This document shows positions 52,435 to 61,256 of a DNA stretch of 64,000 bases, piece after piece. A program made the translations under genes and the position numbers. The stretch is taken from positions 1 to 64,000 of the forward strand of contig NZ_JRNB01000119.1 in assembly GCF_000758885.1 (NCBI RefSeq). Reading direction: 5' to 3'. The stretch comes from Peptostreptococcus sp. MV1 (lineage in GTDB: Bacteria; Bacillota; Clostridia; Peptostreptococcales; Peptostreptococcaceae). Position 1 is the first letter of the stretch, and each line of letters starts with the position of its first letter. The notes beneath the pieces are model-generated. The model ran no database searches and had not been told where the DNA came from. It saw nothing but the letters and a program-made list of their open reading frames with translations.

Positions 52435-53274
52435 ATGAAAGATTTCAAGCTAGCAATTTGTCAGATGAAGACAGGGGCAGACAAGGTGGCAAATATAGAC
52501 AAGGCTATAGATATGATAGGCCAGGCTGCTAAAAATGGAGCCAGCCTAGTAGTCTTGCCGGAAATATTTAATTCTCCATATGATAACAAGTGCTTCCATG
52601 AATATGCAGAGGTATATCCAGGGCGGACTTCCCAGGCTATGATGGAGATGGCCAAGAAGTATGGAATCTATCTGTTGGCTGGATCTATACCTGAGAGGGA
52701 TGGTGATAGGGTCTACAATACAGCCTACTTCTACGACAGGAGTGGAAGAATGATAGCTAGGCATAGGAAGATGCACCTCTTTGATATTGATGTCAAGGGT
52801 GGCCAGTACTTCAAAGAGAGCGATGTCCTATCAGCTGGAGATGACTTTTGTCTAGTCGATACAGACCTAGGAAAGATAGGTGTTGGGATTTGCTATGACG
52901 TGAGGTTTCCTGAATATTTTAGGATTCTAGCCAAGGAGGGGGCAGAGTGTATCCTCCTTCCAGCAGCCTTCAATATGACTACAGGACCGGCCCACTGGGA
53001 ATTGTCGCTTAGGATGAGGGCTCTAGACAACCAGGTATATATGGTTGGGGCATCAGGGGCTAGGGATACCAGTGCATCATATATATCCTATGCAAATTCA
53101 AGAGTGATAGACCCATGGGCTAGTGTAATTGCCCAGGCGGGTGAAGAAGAGACTATATTATATGCAGACATAGTAGGTCAGAGGGTGAGTGACATTAGGG
53201 ACCAGCTGCCACTTCTCAAGCATAGAAGGCTAGATATGTATTCAGTAGACAAGAAGTTTACAGATAAAAAATAA
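52435..53274 (+). CDS. Omega-amidase-like carbon-nitrogen hydrolase
   Basis: The 279-residue protein is of the nitrilase superfamily with the catalytic set Glu43 (VVLPEIFNSPYD), Lys112 (RHRKMHLFDID) and Cys153 (GVGICYDVRFPEYFR). FLVD-type features and the LRMRALDNQVYMVGASGARD segment place it near Nit2 omega-amidases, which hydrolyse alpha-ketoglutaramate. The substrate is not certain. ATG 52435 has TGGAGGTG upstream and is favoured over ATG 52420. The protein is cytosolic. Confidence 0.9.
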   Translation: MKDFKLAICQMKTGADKVANIDKAIDMIGQAAKNGASLVVLPEIFNSPYDNKCFHEYAEVYPGRTSQAMMEMAKKYGIYLLAGSIPERDGDRVYNTAYFYDRSGRMIARHRKMHLFDIDVKGGQYFKESDVLSAGDDFCLVDTDLGKIGVGICYDVRFPEYFRILAKEGAECILLPAAFNMTTGPAHWELSLRMRALDNQVYMVGASGARDTSASYISYANSRVIDPWASVIAQAGEEETILYADIVGQRVSDIRDQLPLLKHRRLDMYSVDKKFTDKK

Positions 53275-53332
53275 GACGAAATTTATAATATATACTTTAT
53301 GGATAAAAAAGTCTAATTAAAGTAAAAAAATA

Positions 53333-53361
53333 TTGAAAATAAGTCTACTTTAAGTTATAAT
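53333..53361 (+). promoter_or_regulatory. Promoter of the DUF975 gene
   Basis: TTGAAA (53333-53338) and TATAAT (53356-53361) are exactly 17 bases apart, about 38 bases before the ATG at 53399. Confidence 0.78.
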
Positions 53362-53398
53362 ATACGAAAATCAAATAAAAATAAAAGGGAGGTCTTTT

Positions 53399-54382
53399 AT
53401 GTTATCTAGTAAGGAAATAAGAGCCCTGAGCAGGGAACAGCTCAAAGGGAATTGGTCGAAGTTTATATTGATTAACCTAGTTAATTTGCTTGCAGTGGGA
53501 GTTTGTACCTACTTATCAGTTAGGCGAGGAATGCCATATATGAATGTGGTACAAATTTTAATACAGGTATTTGTAACTCTTGGTACTTATAAGCTAATGT
53601 TAGACCTAGCTAATGGACAGGAATTTAGGTTCTCAAACTTTTGGCAACCAAAGAGGGTCTATATAAGATATCTAATAGTAAGTATATTATTGGCTGTTTT
53701 GATAGCAATTATAAATGTAATTGTAGGAGTTATTCTAGGCGCTATCGGTTTATCCATGATGATAGGAAATGCCACTAGTGGATCACTAACTTTCCTTGGT
53801 GGCCTAACATTAGGTTCCATAGTTATGGTTGTGGTTATTGGTTTGATTGCAAGTATTATAAATATCTACATTCAGTTGACATACCAAATGACAGAGCTAA
53901 TAGTAATAAAGAACCACGACGATATAGGAGCAATAGATTCTCTAACATATTCTAGAAAAATTATGTATGGCTACAAGTGGAGATTGTTTAAGTTGTGCCT
54001 ATCATTCATAGGCTGGGCAATATTATCGATTGCCAGTTTGGGAATAGGTTTACTATGGTTGTCATCATACATATACATGTCAATAACTAATTTCTATCTA
54101 GAGTTGTTGAAGGAGAGGGAAGAGCTAGCAAGAGACCTTAACCTAGTTGATGCAGAGACTATATCAACATATAGGACTTTTGTAAATCAACTAACACCAG
54201 CAGAATATACATCATCCAAGGATGAAGAGGTTGTTGAACCAATAATACTTGAATTAGGAGCAGGAACTAGTGAAGGAGACGAATCAAGTGTTAGTGATAG
54301 TAAACTTACAAATGCTGAGGGCCAGGAAGTAGATTCTAATGATGATGACAGTAGCAAAGATGATGGTGAAAATGAAATATAA
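53399..54382 (+). CDS. DUF975 family membrane protein
   Basis: The 327-residue protein starts with the DUF975 marker SSKEIRALSREQLKGNWSKFILINLV, which is followed by about five membrane segments (to about residue 230). A last hydrophobic part ends near LLWLSSYIYMSITNFYLELL. The remaining 90 residues are acidic, Ser- and Asp-rich, and probably unfolded. Function is unknown. It has its own promoter and terminator. It is not obviously part of the heme locus. Confidence 0.8.
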   Translation: MLSSKEIRALSREQLKGNWSKFILINLVNLLAVGVCTYLSVRRGMPYMNVVQILIQVFVTLGTYKLMLDLANGQEFRFSNFWQPKRVYIRYLIVSILLAVLIAIINVIVGVILGAIGLSMMIGNATSGSLTFLGGLTLGSIVMVVVIGLIASIINIYIQLTYQMTELIVIKNHDDIGAIDSLTYSRKIMYGYKWRLFKLCLSFIGWAILSIASLGIGLLWLSSYIYMSITNFYLELLKEREELARDLNLVDAETISTYRTFVNQLTPAEYTSSKDEEVVEPIILELGAGTSEGDESSVSDSKLTNAEGQEVDSNDDDSSKDDGENEI

Positions 54383-54423
54383 GGTATAGATGATATTGAG
54401 CTAATTATTATTGATTAAAAAAA

Positions 54424-54463
54424 TGGCTACAGGGAATATTTTTTTCTTGTAGCCCTTTTTTTG
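54424..54463 (+). terminator. Terminator after the DUF975 gene
   Basis: TGGCTACAGG pairs with CTTGTAGCC around a T-rich loop, with one bulge, followed by TTTTTTT. Confidence 0.85.
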
Positions 54464-54569
54464 TGTAAAATTAAGTAATACCCTAAAAATAGTTAATAAA
54501 TTGCCGAAAATATTGAATTTTATTATCACTGATTTGGTGTTAAAATATTAATAGAGATAATTTTATTTT

Positions 54570-54588
54570 GAAATTTAGTATCAATATC
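54570..54588 (-). promoter_or_regulatory. Fur-like box, copy 1
   Basis: The minus strand reads GATATTGATACTAAATTTC, which matches 14 of 19 positions of the consensus GATAATGATAATCATTATC. It lies just upstream of the extended -10 at 54598. Confidence 0.6.
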
Positions 54589-54629
54589 AATTATTTGTGC
54601 TATAATTATTGTAGGGATAATTTTATTTT

Positions 54630-54648
54630 GAAATTTAGTATCAATATC
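54630..54648 (-). promoter_or_regulatory. Fur-like box, copy 2
   Basis: The sequence is identical to the first copy, 60 bases downstream. Together they could give cooperative iron-dependent repression of the heme genes. Confidence 0.6.
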
Positions 54649-54786
54649 AACTATTTGTGTTATAATTATTGTAGGGATTATTCAGTGCACGCTATTGAGG
54701 TTATTCAATATGCGATAAAAATAAGTATAATACCTGAATTTTAACGCATATTAAACTAGTTTAGAAGATATGAAGGGGGTGATTTT

Positions 54787-55164
54787 ATGAGATATATTTA
54801 CATCATAATAGGTATATTGTCGGTGATATTGGGGGGGATAGGAGTTTTGTTACCAGTTTTGCCGACAGTTCCTTTTTTGCTTTTAGCTTCTTTTTGCTTT
54901 GCAAAAGGATCTGATAGGTTTAACACTTGGTTTAAATCTACAAATCTTTATAAAAACAATTTGGAGTCTTTTGAAAAAAACAAGTCCATGACTAAAAAGA
55001 CTAAGTGGAAGATACTAATATTTGCGTCTGTAATGTTGTTATTTGTATTTTTTAGGTATGATATTTTGCCTATGAGAATATTTATAGTTACCTTAATAGC
55101 CTTTAAATATTATTATTTTTTGAAAGTTATAAAGACAGTAGATGGAGGTGATTGTCATCGATAG
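54787..55164 (+). CDS. DUF454 (YbaN-family) small membrane protein
   Basis: The 125-residue protein starts with a hydrophobic segment (IYIIIGILSVILGGIGVLLPVLPTVPFLLLASFCFAKGSDRF), the hallmark of the DUF454/YbaN family, and has about three membrane segments. Function is unknown, though YbaN relatives occur near iron and heme genes in other bacteria. It is the first gene behind the Fur-like promoter and overlaps the NEAT gene at its 3' end. AAGGGGGTGAT precedes the ATG. Confidence 0.78.
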   Translation: MRYIYIIIGILSVILGGIGVLLPVLPTVPFLLLASFCFAKGSDRFNTWFKSTNLYKNNLESFEKNKSMTKKTKWKILIFASVMLLFVFFRYDILPMRIFIVTLIAFKYYYFLKVIKTVDGGDCHR

Positions 55165-57205
55165 GTTGTTGGGTCAATCAAAAAAAGAGAGATTGACTAG
55201 GTTTGATAGAAAAAAAATAAGAAATAGACAAGTATCACAAAATACTAGGAAACAAGATAATAAGAGGAATTTTAATAAATCTTTAATGAGAACAATAGTA
55301 TCTCTAGTAGCAGTTGTGAGTTTACTATTGGGGACACTTCCAATTACGAGTGCCATAGGGCCTTCAGACGGTATATATAAGGTAAAGTTATCATTGATGA
55401 AGAAGTACGATGAAGAAAAATCAATGGGAAACGGTGCCTTTGTACCGGAAGGATTCATAAGTGTGTCGGCTGGTAAGGCCAAGATAAGGATAAAAATGGT
55501 TCCTCTTACAGCCTTTAATTTTAGGGGCTATCTTAGTGAATTGAAGGTAAAGGACAAGCCTGCGACTGTTTTGACTAGGTATGATGAGTATGACGTATAT
55601 AATAATCCCAAGGATGGTAAGGATGCTAGATTTAAGGGAGTGAAATATCCTAAAGAAATGGAATTTGATGTCGAGTGGGGAGAAAAAGATATACCTGTTC
55701 AGGTATATGTACCTGTTATGGGAGAAATGGCCAGTGGGGAACAGAAGGCTAGATTGAGGATACAATGGCCTTCAAATCCAGACTCTGCCAAGGTGTCCTC
55801 AATAAATTTTGACTCTTCATCTAATTTAGAGGCATCTGATGATACAAGTGAGACAGTCAATAATGCCTACCAGTCAAAGGACAACAGAAATTTGCCACCA
55901 CTGGAAAAGGGAGAGAATATAAATCTGGAACCGGGCTATTATAAGTTGAATGTCAGCCTCTACCATGAAAGGGAGGACAGGCTTTCTATGGGAAATAATG
56001 CCATGATTCATGATGCAGAGCTCTTGTCCAAGGATGGCAAGTATACATTTTTGTTGGGCAGTACGTCTATGGAGGTTTCTAATATTATAGCTTCCTTAGT
56101 TTCTCTACAGATTAGGGATGACAATGCCTACTATCATTTTGCAGAGCCACATGCCTTTGACCTAACTATACCAGGGGAACAGGACAAGAGACCTGAGGTA
56201 TTTAGTTTTGATCTAGTACGTAAGGACCCCATGATCTATGTAAAGGTCGATCCAAAGGTCAAGCCTATGGGAGAAGTTCCTGTTGGTGCTAGGTTGAAGA
56301 TAGATTGGTCTACTATAAAGAAGTCAGAAGAGGCTGATACAGTCTTGTACAAAAAAATGAAAAATGGTACTCCTAGAAAGAAGTTTGATCCTAAGGAAAC
56401 AATCCACAAGATTTTGCCGGAAGGATTTGAACTCTTGGCTGAACCTGGAGCCTTCAAGGAGAATATTGTATTCAAGGCCAATCCAGTCACTGGAGGAACT
56501 AGTTTTCAGAAGGTAACTCAAAAGTTTGGTAGGGGAACTGCCATGAAGATATACGAGTTTAAGATAGAAAATGACTATGGTGTACCAACCAAGCCATCCA
56601 AGATGGTGACAATAAAGGCCAAGATACCTTCAAATGTAGTGAATCCTAAGGTTTATAGGTTGACTGATATGGCAGAAATGAATACATCTGTTTCTGGTGA
56701 GCATACTATATTTACTACGGATACATATGGTGAGTTTGCCTTTGTTGCTAGTGGTGGAGCCAAGGCTTCCAACCAGCTAAATAATGGTAATAATGTGAAG
56801 AAAAGCCCATCAAATGCAGTTGCCAGGTCAAATAATTCTAAGTCAAATAGCAAGTCCAAAAAGAATGACAAGAATAAGAATAGCGACAAGAAAAAAGACA
56901 AGGGTGTAAAAAGCAGCACGCCAGCATCTATAAGTCAGTTAAAGAATGAAGCAACTGATTTTTCCAACAATGCACAGGTCAATGAGCCTGATCAGACAAA
57001 AGAGGCCAACAAGGTTCAGAAGCCATTGAAGGCTAGGGAAAATCCAAAGGTTATCTTTTATTGCATACTGATACTTGGAGCTATAATTTCTGGTTCAGTA
57101 TATGTATATATCAAGTTCAGCAAACACTTGCTTTACGAAATGAAGTACAACGAATACTTGAGGAAGAAAGTAGCAGAATTTAATAGGGTAAAGGATATAT
57201 TATAA
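55142..57205 (+). CDS. Membrane protein with two NEAT heme-binding domains
   Basis: The protein (687 residues from ATG 55142) has an N-terminal signal segment (about 46-71), NEAT domain 1 (about 76-210), NEAT domain 2 (about 265-391), a predicted beta-rich region, a Lys/Asn/Ser-rich linker (about 545-640) and a C-terminal membrane segment (IFYCILILGAIISGSVYVYI) with a short basic tail. No LPXTG is present, so it is held by the membrane rather than a sortase. Both NEAT domains carry SMGN (S94-N97 and S282-N285). NEAT 1 has Y189 then M193 where heme-binding relatives have YxxxY. The start is doubtful: the GGAGGTGAT at 55143-55151 points to a start near 55157-55166, perhaps an ATC or TTG. Confidence 0.88.
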   Translation: MEVIVIDRLLGQSKKERLTRFDRKKIRNRQVSQNTRKQDNKRNFNKSLMRTIVSLVAVVSLLLGTLPITSAIGPSDGIYKVKLSLMKKYDEEKSMGNGAFVPEGFISVSAGKAKIRIKMVPLTAFNFRGYLSELKVKDKPATVLTRYDEYDVYNNPKDGKDARFKGVKYPKEMEFDVEWGEKDIPVQVYVPVMGEMASGEQKARLRIQWPSNPDSAKVSSINFDSSSNLEASDDTSETVNNAYQSKDNRNLPPLEKGENINLEPGYYKLNVSLYHEREDRLSMGNNAMIHDAELLSKDGKYTFLLGSTSMEVSNIIASLVSLQIRDDNAYYHFAEPHAFDLTIPGEQDKRPEVFSFDLVRKDPMIYVKVDPKVKPMGEVPVGARLKIDWSTIKKSEEADTVLYKKMKNGTPRKKFDPKETIHKILPEGFELLAEPGAFKENIVFKANPVTGGTSFQKVTQKFGRGTAMKIYEFKIENDYGVPTKPSKMVTIKAKIPSNVVNPKVYRLTDMAEMNTSVSGEHTIFTTDTYGEFAFVASGGAKASNQLNNGNNVKKSPSNAVARSNNSKSNSKSKKNDKNKNSDKKKDKGVKSSTPASISQLKNEATDFSNNAQVNEPDQTKEANKVQKPLKARENPKVIFYCILILGAIISGSVYVYIKFSKHLLYEMKYNEYLRKKVAEFNRVKDIL

Positions 57206-57228
57206 GAAAAGGTGGGGGATAGGATATA

Positions 57229-58359
57229 ATGCAATCTATATACAAGAAAATATTTGGCAAGCTGTCAATATTAGCCTTCATCTTGGCAATATGCCTACAT
57301 ATGTTTACGGGGATTTCTTTTGCAGGTGAGGTCTATACAGCAAATGCTCATGGCCACTATTCACATCCGGTAACGGGTACTATAGAGGATCCTGGTAACA
57401 ATCCAGGTATAGGTGAAGGAATGGTGTCAAATACAGTTTTTGGTACTGCCCTGATAGAGAAGGATGATGACGGCAAGTTATATGCTACAGTTAGGTACAA
57501 TTTGAGGGATAAAATCAGTAAGTTTACCTTCAATGTACAGAATAAGGGAGATAATGGTTGGACAGAGGTTTCATATCAGGAAACTCAAAATGCGGTTACG
57601 ACAGGAGATTTTAGGTTTGAGATACCATCGGCTGATTGCGTGGTTAGGGCTACATTTTTTGTTGGTCCCATGTCTAGGTCGGTTGTATTTTACATAGACT
57701 TTGATGACCTACAGGCAGGAAATACAGATTTCAAGGCCTTGGTGTCTACAAACAGCTCTAGTCAGTCATCTGCTGGAGGTGAATCTAATTCATCTAGTCA
57801 GTCTTCGTCAAATAATGGTTCAAATACAAGTAATAATACAAGTTCGGACACTAGAACAAGTAGTAATACTAGCTCAAACAGTTCAAGTAATTCTGCTAGT
57901 AAAACTGGTGGAACTAGCTCACATGACAAGGCAAAGGCTTTGATGAATTCAGCCAATAAAGTAACTCCGAAGGCTGGAACTACCAATGGAAATGGAGTAG
58001 TACCACCTTCTAATGGAGAGGACGATAAAAAGATAAACCAGGGTGACCTAGGTTACGACCATGGTCTGCTAACAAACAAAGATTTTGGAGATAGCAAGAC
58101 CCTTATGGATGGTAGAGATTCAAAAGATGCCCCTTGGGGAATAGTTACTAAGGTCTTATTTACAGTAATCGTAGTCTTAGTGGCTGTTGTATTGGCTGTA
58201 TTAATTTTTGGTGCTCTTGCCCTAGTTTTAGGTTTTAACTATATAAAGAGAAAGAATGACTCTATATCTGATAGCTTGGACAGTCAGGGATTTGAATTTG
58301 ATGAATTGGAAGACAGGGAAATTTTGTGTGAGCCAAGTGAGGTGACAAGTTATGAATAA
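57229..58359 (+). CDS. Membrane-anchored single-NEAT protein
   Basis: The 376-residue protein starts with a signal peptide (1 to about 32). A NEAT domain follows (about 33-160): HGHYSHPVTGTIEDPG, GEGMVSNTVFGTALIE and ATFFVGPMSRSVVFYIDFD. The last strand ends with a Met148 instead of YxxxY. A Ser/Asn/Thr-rich linker spans about 170-225, and a membrane segment (FTVIVVLVAVVLAVLIFGALALVLGF) comes near residue 310. No LPXTG is present. It probably passes heme to the IsdE-like lipoprotein, whose gene overlaps by 8 bases. AAAAGGTGGGGGATAGG lies before the ATG. Confidence 0.88.
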   Translation: MQSIYKKIFGKLSILAFILAICLHMFTGISFAGEVYTANAHGHYSHPVTGTIEDPGNNPGIGEGMVSNTVFGTALIEKDDDGKLYATVRYNLRDKISKFTFNVQNKGDNGWTEVSYQETQNAVTTGDFRFEIPSADCVVRATFFVGPMSRSVVFYIDFDDLQAGNTDFKALVSTNSSSQSSAGGESNSSSQSSSNNGSNTSNNTSSDTRTSSNTSSNSSSNSASKTGGTSSHDKAKALMNSANKVTPKAGTTNGNGVVPPSNGEDDKKINQGDLGYDHGLLTNKDFGDSKTLMDGRDSKDAPWGIVTKVLFTVIVVLVAVVLAVLIFGALALVLGFNYIKRKNDSISDSLDSQGFEFDELEDREILCEPSEVTSYE

Positions 58360-59269
58360 GAAGATGCGTTTTTTAAGTATGTTCTTGTGTCTAGTGGCTT
58401 GTCTGCTTGGTGGATGCGTCAACCAGCATCCAGAGGGTTCCAAGGACAAGGTCCAAGACCTTAGACAGGTTACCAAGATCAAAAATCCAAAGGTAATAGC
58501 TACTTCCATGGCCACTGTCTATATACTAGAAAAGTTAAATGTAGACCTGATTGGTGTTCCGGATAGCAAGGTGGACAAGCTGCCAGACAGGTACAAGGGC
58601 AAGCCTACTGTAGGCATGGCCATGGCTCCAGAAATTGAGAAGATAGAGACTATGAATCCCGATTGGATTTTTTCTCCAGTCAGCCTAGTCAGTGACCTAG
58701 AGCCAAAATATGAAAATGCAGGCCTGAGGTTTGGTTTTTTGAACTTGAACAATATACCAGGTATGTACAAGTCCATAGAGGACATGGGCGTAATCCTAGA
58801 CAGGGAAAAAGAGGCCAAGGCCTTGATAGACGAATACCAGGCCTTTATGAAAGACTATAAGGAAAAACACAAGAATATGAAAAAGAAAAAGGTCCTAGTC
58901 TTGATGGGCTTACCGGGATCCTATGTAGTAGCGACTGACAAGTCTTATGTTGGTTCCCTAGTAGAGCTGGCAGGCGGAGAGAATATATACAAGTCTGACA
59001 AAGACCAGTTTATTAATGTTACGACAGAAGACATGTTGAAGAAAAATCCAGAAATAATCCTTAGAACAGCCCATGCCCTACCAGATGAGGTAAAGGAAAT
59101 GTTCTTTAAGGAATTTAAAACAAACCAGATTTGGTCTAAGTTTGATGCAGTTAAAAATGACAAGGTCTATGATTTGGACTACAAAAAATTTGGTATGTCA
59201 GCAAAGTTTACATATCCAAAAGCCTTACAAGACTTAGGTAAGATATTTGAAACAGGAGGTGATAAGTAG
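58352..59269 (+). CDS. isdE: IsdE-like heme-binding lipoprotein
   Basis: The 305-residue protein has a signal peptide and lipobox LLGGC (Cys22). The body is the periplasmic-binding-protein fold of the FecB/IsdE class: ATSMATVYILEKLNVDLIGVPD, GMAMAPEIEKIETMNPDWIFSP, VLVLMGLPGSYVVATDKSYVGSLVELAGGENIY. It likely takes heme from the NEAT proteins and gives it to the permease. It overlaps the NEAT gene by 8 bases and the next gene by one base (the G of TAG is shared with GTG). Heme binding is inferred from context and similarity. Confidence 0.9.
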   Translation: MNKKMRFLSMFLCLVACLLGGCVNQHPEGSKDKVQDLRQVTKIKNPKVIATSMATVYILEKLNVDLIGVPDSKVDKLPDRYKGKPTVGMAMAPEIEKIETMNPDWIFSPVSLVSDLEPKYENAGLRFGFLNLNNIPGMYKSIEDMGVILDREKEAKALIDEYQAFMKDYKEKHKNMKKKKVLVLMGLPGSYVVATDKSYVGSLVELAGGENIYKSDKDQFINVTTEDMLKKNPEIILRTAHALPDEVKEMFFKEFKTNQIWSKFDAVKNDKVYDLDYKKFGMSAKFTYPKALQDLGKIFETGGDK

Positions 59270-60333
59270 TGAAGTCTAAAAAATTTAAATTTGGTCTTTC
59301 CAAATTTCTGGCGGGAAATGATAGAAGGGAAAAGCCAATTAATAATACCAGGAAGGCCCTAGCTTTTATTATCACCCTGATATTATTGGTAATAGTATTT
59401 TTTATAGCAGCTACTTCAGGTAGTATAAACGTGGGATTTGGTAAATTATTGAGAGGGCTATTTGTAAAATTAGACCAGGATGTGGTAGCCATATGGGATT
59501 TAAGGTTCCCAAGAATAGTAATATCTATTTTGGCTGGTGCAGCCATATCGGTATCAGGTGTCCTATTACAGGCAGTTATGAAAAATCCTCTAACTGACCC
59601 GGGGATTATAGGTATATCATCAGCGGCATCATTGGTGTCAGTCTTGGTAAGTACTATGTTCCCAGCACTATATTTTTCTATTCCATTTTTCTCGGTTGCA
59701 GGAGGTCTTTTGGCCTACCTATTGATATATTCATTGGCCTGGGATGGTGGAGTAAACCCTGTAAAGTTGATACTAGTGGGTGTTGCCTTAAATATGACCT
59801 TTACAGGTATTAGCGAATTTTGTAAGGCCTTTGCAGGTGGTGGAGCCAATCTGAGCAAGGTCCAGTCCATAGTAGAAGGAAATATTACCCAGAGGACTTG
59901 GGCAGATGTAAATATGCTATTTTGGTATGTATTGATAGGTCTGATTCTGGCTTTTTGTCTATACAAAAAATGCGACCTACTTTCTCTAGAGGATAAGACA
60001 GCCAGGGGTCTGGGTGTCAACGTAGATAGGGATAGGTTTATAGTAGCCCTAGTGGCAATTATCTTGGTAAGTATATCGACAGCCCTAGTAGGTGTGATAG
60101 GATTTTTAGGTCTTATAGTTCCTCATATGGCCAAGATGCTAGTGGGAAGTGAGCATAGGTTCAAGATACCATATACAATGTTACTTGGGGCCTTTGTATT
60201 CCTTCTATGCGATACTATAGGAAGGACTATGGTGGCACCTTATGAAATACCAGCATCGATTATGATGTCAATTATAGGTGCTCCATTCTTTATCTTCCTT
60301 CTAAAGCATGGAGGTGATAGTTATGGAAGTTAA
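59269..60333 (+). CDS. isdF: FecCD-type heme ABC permease
   Basis: The 354-residue permease has about ten membrane segments of the BtuC/FecCD type. RLPRI-type start FPRIVISILAGAAISVSGVLLQAVMKNPLTDPGIIGISSAAS is characteristic, as is GVIGFLGLIVPHMAKMLVGSEHR near the C-terminus, where the ATPase docks. It begins at a GTG overlapping the isdE stop by one base, and a GGAGGTGAT ribosome-binding site lies upstream. It ends 11 bases into the next gene. Confidence 0.93.
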   Translation: MKSKKFKFGLSKFLAGNDRREKPINNTRKALAFIITLILLVIVFFIAATSGSINVGFGKLLRGLFVKLDQDVVAIWDLRFPRIVISILAGAAISVSGVLLQAVMKNPLTDPGIIGISSAASLVSVLVSTMFPALYFSIPFFSVAGGLLAYLLIYSLAWDGGVNPVKLILVGVALNMTFTGISEFCKAFAGGGANLSKVQSIVEGNITQRTWADVNMLFWYVLIGLILAFCLYKKCDLLSLEDKTARGLGVNVDRDRFIVALVAIILVSISTALVGVIGFLGLIVPHMAKMLVGSEHRFKIPYTMLLGAFVFLLCDTIGRTMVAPYEIPASIMMSIIGAPFFIFLLKHGGDSYGS

Positions 60334-61087
60334 AAATCTTACATTCTCCTACACTGAGGGTGGGAAAACTATCTTGGAGAACATATCCTTCAAGATAAAG
60401 ACGGGAAGTATTACATCTATCCTAGGAGCCAACGGTTGTGGTAAGTCAACCCTATTTGACCTGATGACAAAAAACTTGAAGGTTAATTCAGGAGAGATTC
60501 TTTTAAATGGTAGAAATATATCTACCATGTCTCAGAAGGACTTTGCTAGGAAGGTAGCAATTATTCACCAGTACAACAGGGTATCAGATGGTATAACTGT
60601 CAGGCAGTTGGTGAGTTATGGTAGAACTCCTTATCAGGTCATGATGAAGAGGCATGATGAAGAGGATGAAAGGATGATCAGCTGGGCTATAGAGGCAACC
60701 AACCTAGTGGACATACAGGATAGGACAGTAAACTCCCTATCAGGTGGCCAGAAGCAGAGGGCTTGGATAGCCATGGCCTTGGCCCAGGGGACAAAGTTCC
60801 TATTCCTAGATGAGCCAACTACTTACTTGGATATTAGGTATCAAATAGAGGTATTAGAGCTAATTGACAGACTGAATAAGGAACTAGGCATGACCATAGT
60901 AATGGTTTTACATGATATCAATCAAGCTATGTACTACAGCGATAGGGTTATAGGCCTAAAGGATGGAAATATTTTGGTTCAGGGCGACCCTGAAAAGGTA
61001 ATTTCTTCCTACTCAGTTGAGCAGATGTTCGGGGTCAAGTTAGAAGTAATTGAGGTTAATAATAAAAAACTGATATTAACTATTTAA
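60323..61087 (+). CDS. Heme ABC transporter ATP-binding protein
   Basis: The 254-residue protein is a FecE/BtuD-type ATPase: Walker A GANGCGKST (about 34-42), a Q-loop (AIIHQYNRV), signature SLSGGQKQRAWIAMA, Walker B FLFLDEPTTYLD, and MVLHDINQAMYYSD as the switch. Start 60323 is preferred because GGAGGTGAT lies just upstream (60309-60317); the earlier ATG at 60308 overlaps it. The gene overlaps the permease by 11 bases. Confidence 0.93.
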   Translation: MEVKNLTFSYTEGGKTILENISFKIKTGSITSILGANGCGKSTLFDLMTKNLKVNSGEILLNGRNISTMSQKDFARKVAIIHQYNRVSDGITVRQLVSYGRTPYQVMMKRHDEEDERMISWAIEATNLVDIQDRTVNSLSGGQKQRAWIAMALAQGTKFLFLDEPTTYLDIRYQIEVLELIDRLNKELGMTIVMVLHDINQAMYYSDRVIGLKDGNILVQGDPEKVISSYSVEQMFGVKLEVIEVNNKKLILTI

Positions 61088-61090
61088 AAA

Positions 61091-61105
61091 AGATAATAAT
61101 TATAT
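61091..61105 (+). promoter_or_regulatory. Fur-like site before the NEAT-CWB2 gene
   Basis: AGATAATAATTATAT matches 11 of 14 informative positions of the 7-1-7 consensus TGATAATNATTATCA. It lies 150 bases before the start codon at 61257 and just after the transporter operon. Confidence 0.5.
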
Positions 61106-61256
61106 ATAGTATTTTTGCTTATTTTATTGTATACTAGAGGTAAGTGAATATTGTATGTAATTTATTTGGGAATAAATTGAGAATAGAATGCATATGGAAC
61201 TATAAAATATAAGTTTAGATTTAGATAATAATTAAAAATATATTTGGAGGTAAACT

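Larger units (their letters stand above)
54556..54675 (+). repeat. 60-bp tandem duplication before the heme operon
   Basis: Two copies (54556-54615 and 54616-54675) differ at only a few positions. Each holds a Fur-like box and an extended -10 (TGCTATAAT at 54598 and TGTTATAAT at 54658). Confidence 0.95.
54383..54786. other. Regulatory region between the DUF975 gene and the heme locus
   Basis: The region holds a terminator (54424-54463) and a 60-bp tandem duplication (54556-54675) that carries Fur-like boxes and extended -10 elements. After 54680 come an AT-rich leader and a GAAGGGGGTGAT ribosome-binding site. No gene was found. Confidence 0.6.

Noticed and set aside
54556-54675. Possible CRISPR or insertion-sequence remnant
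   Set aside because: There are only two adjacent copies with promoter features and no transposase or spacer.
55142-58359. LPXTG sorting motif in the NEAT proteins
   Set aside because: No LPXTG-like sequence precedes the C-terminal membrane segments, which are followed by long charged tails.
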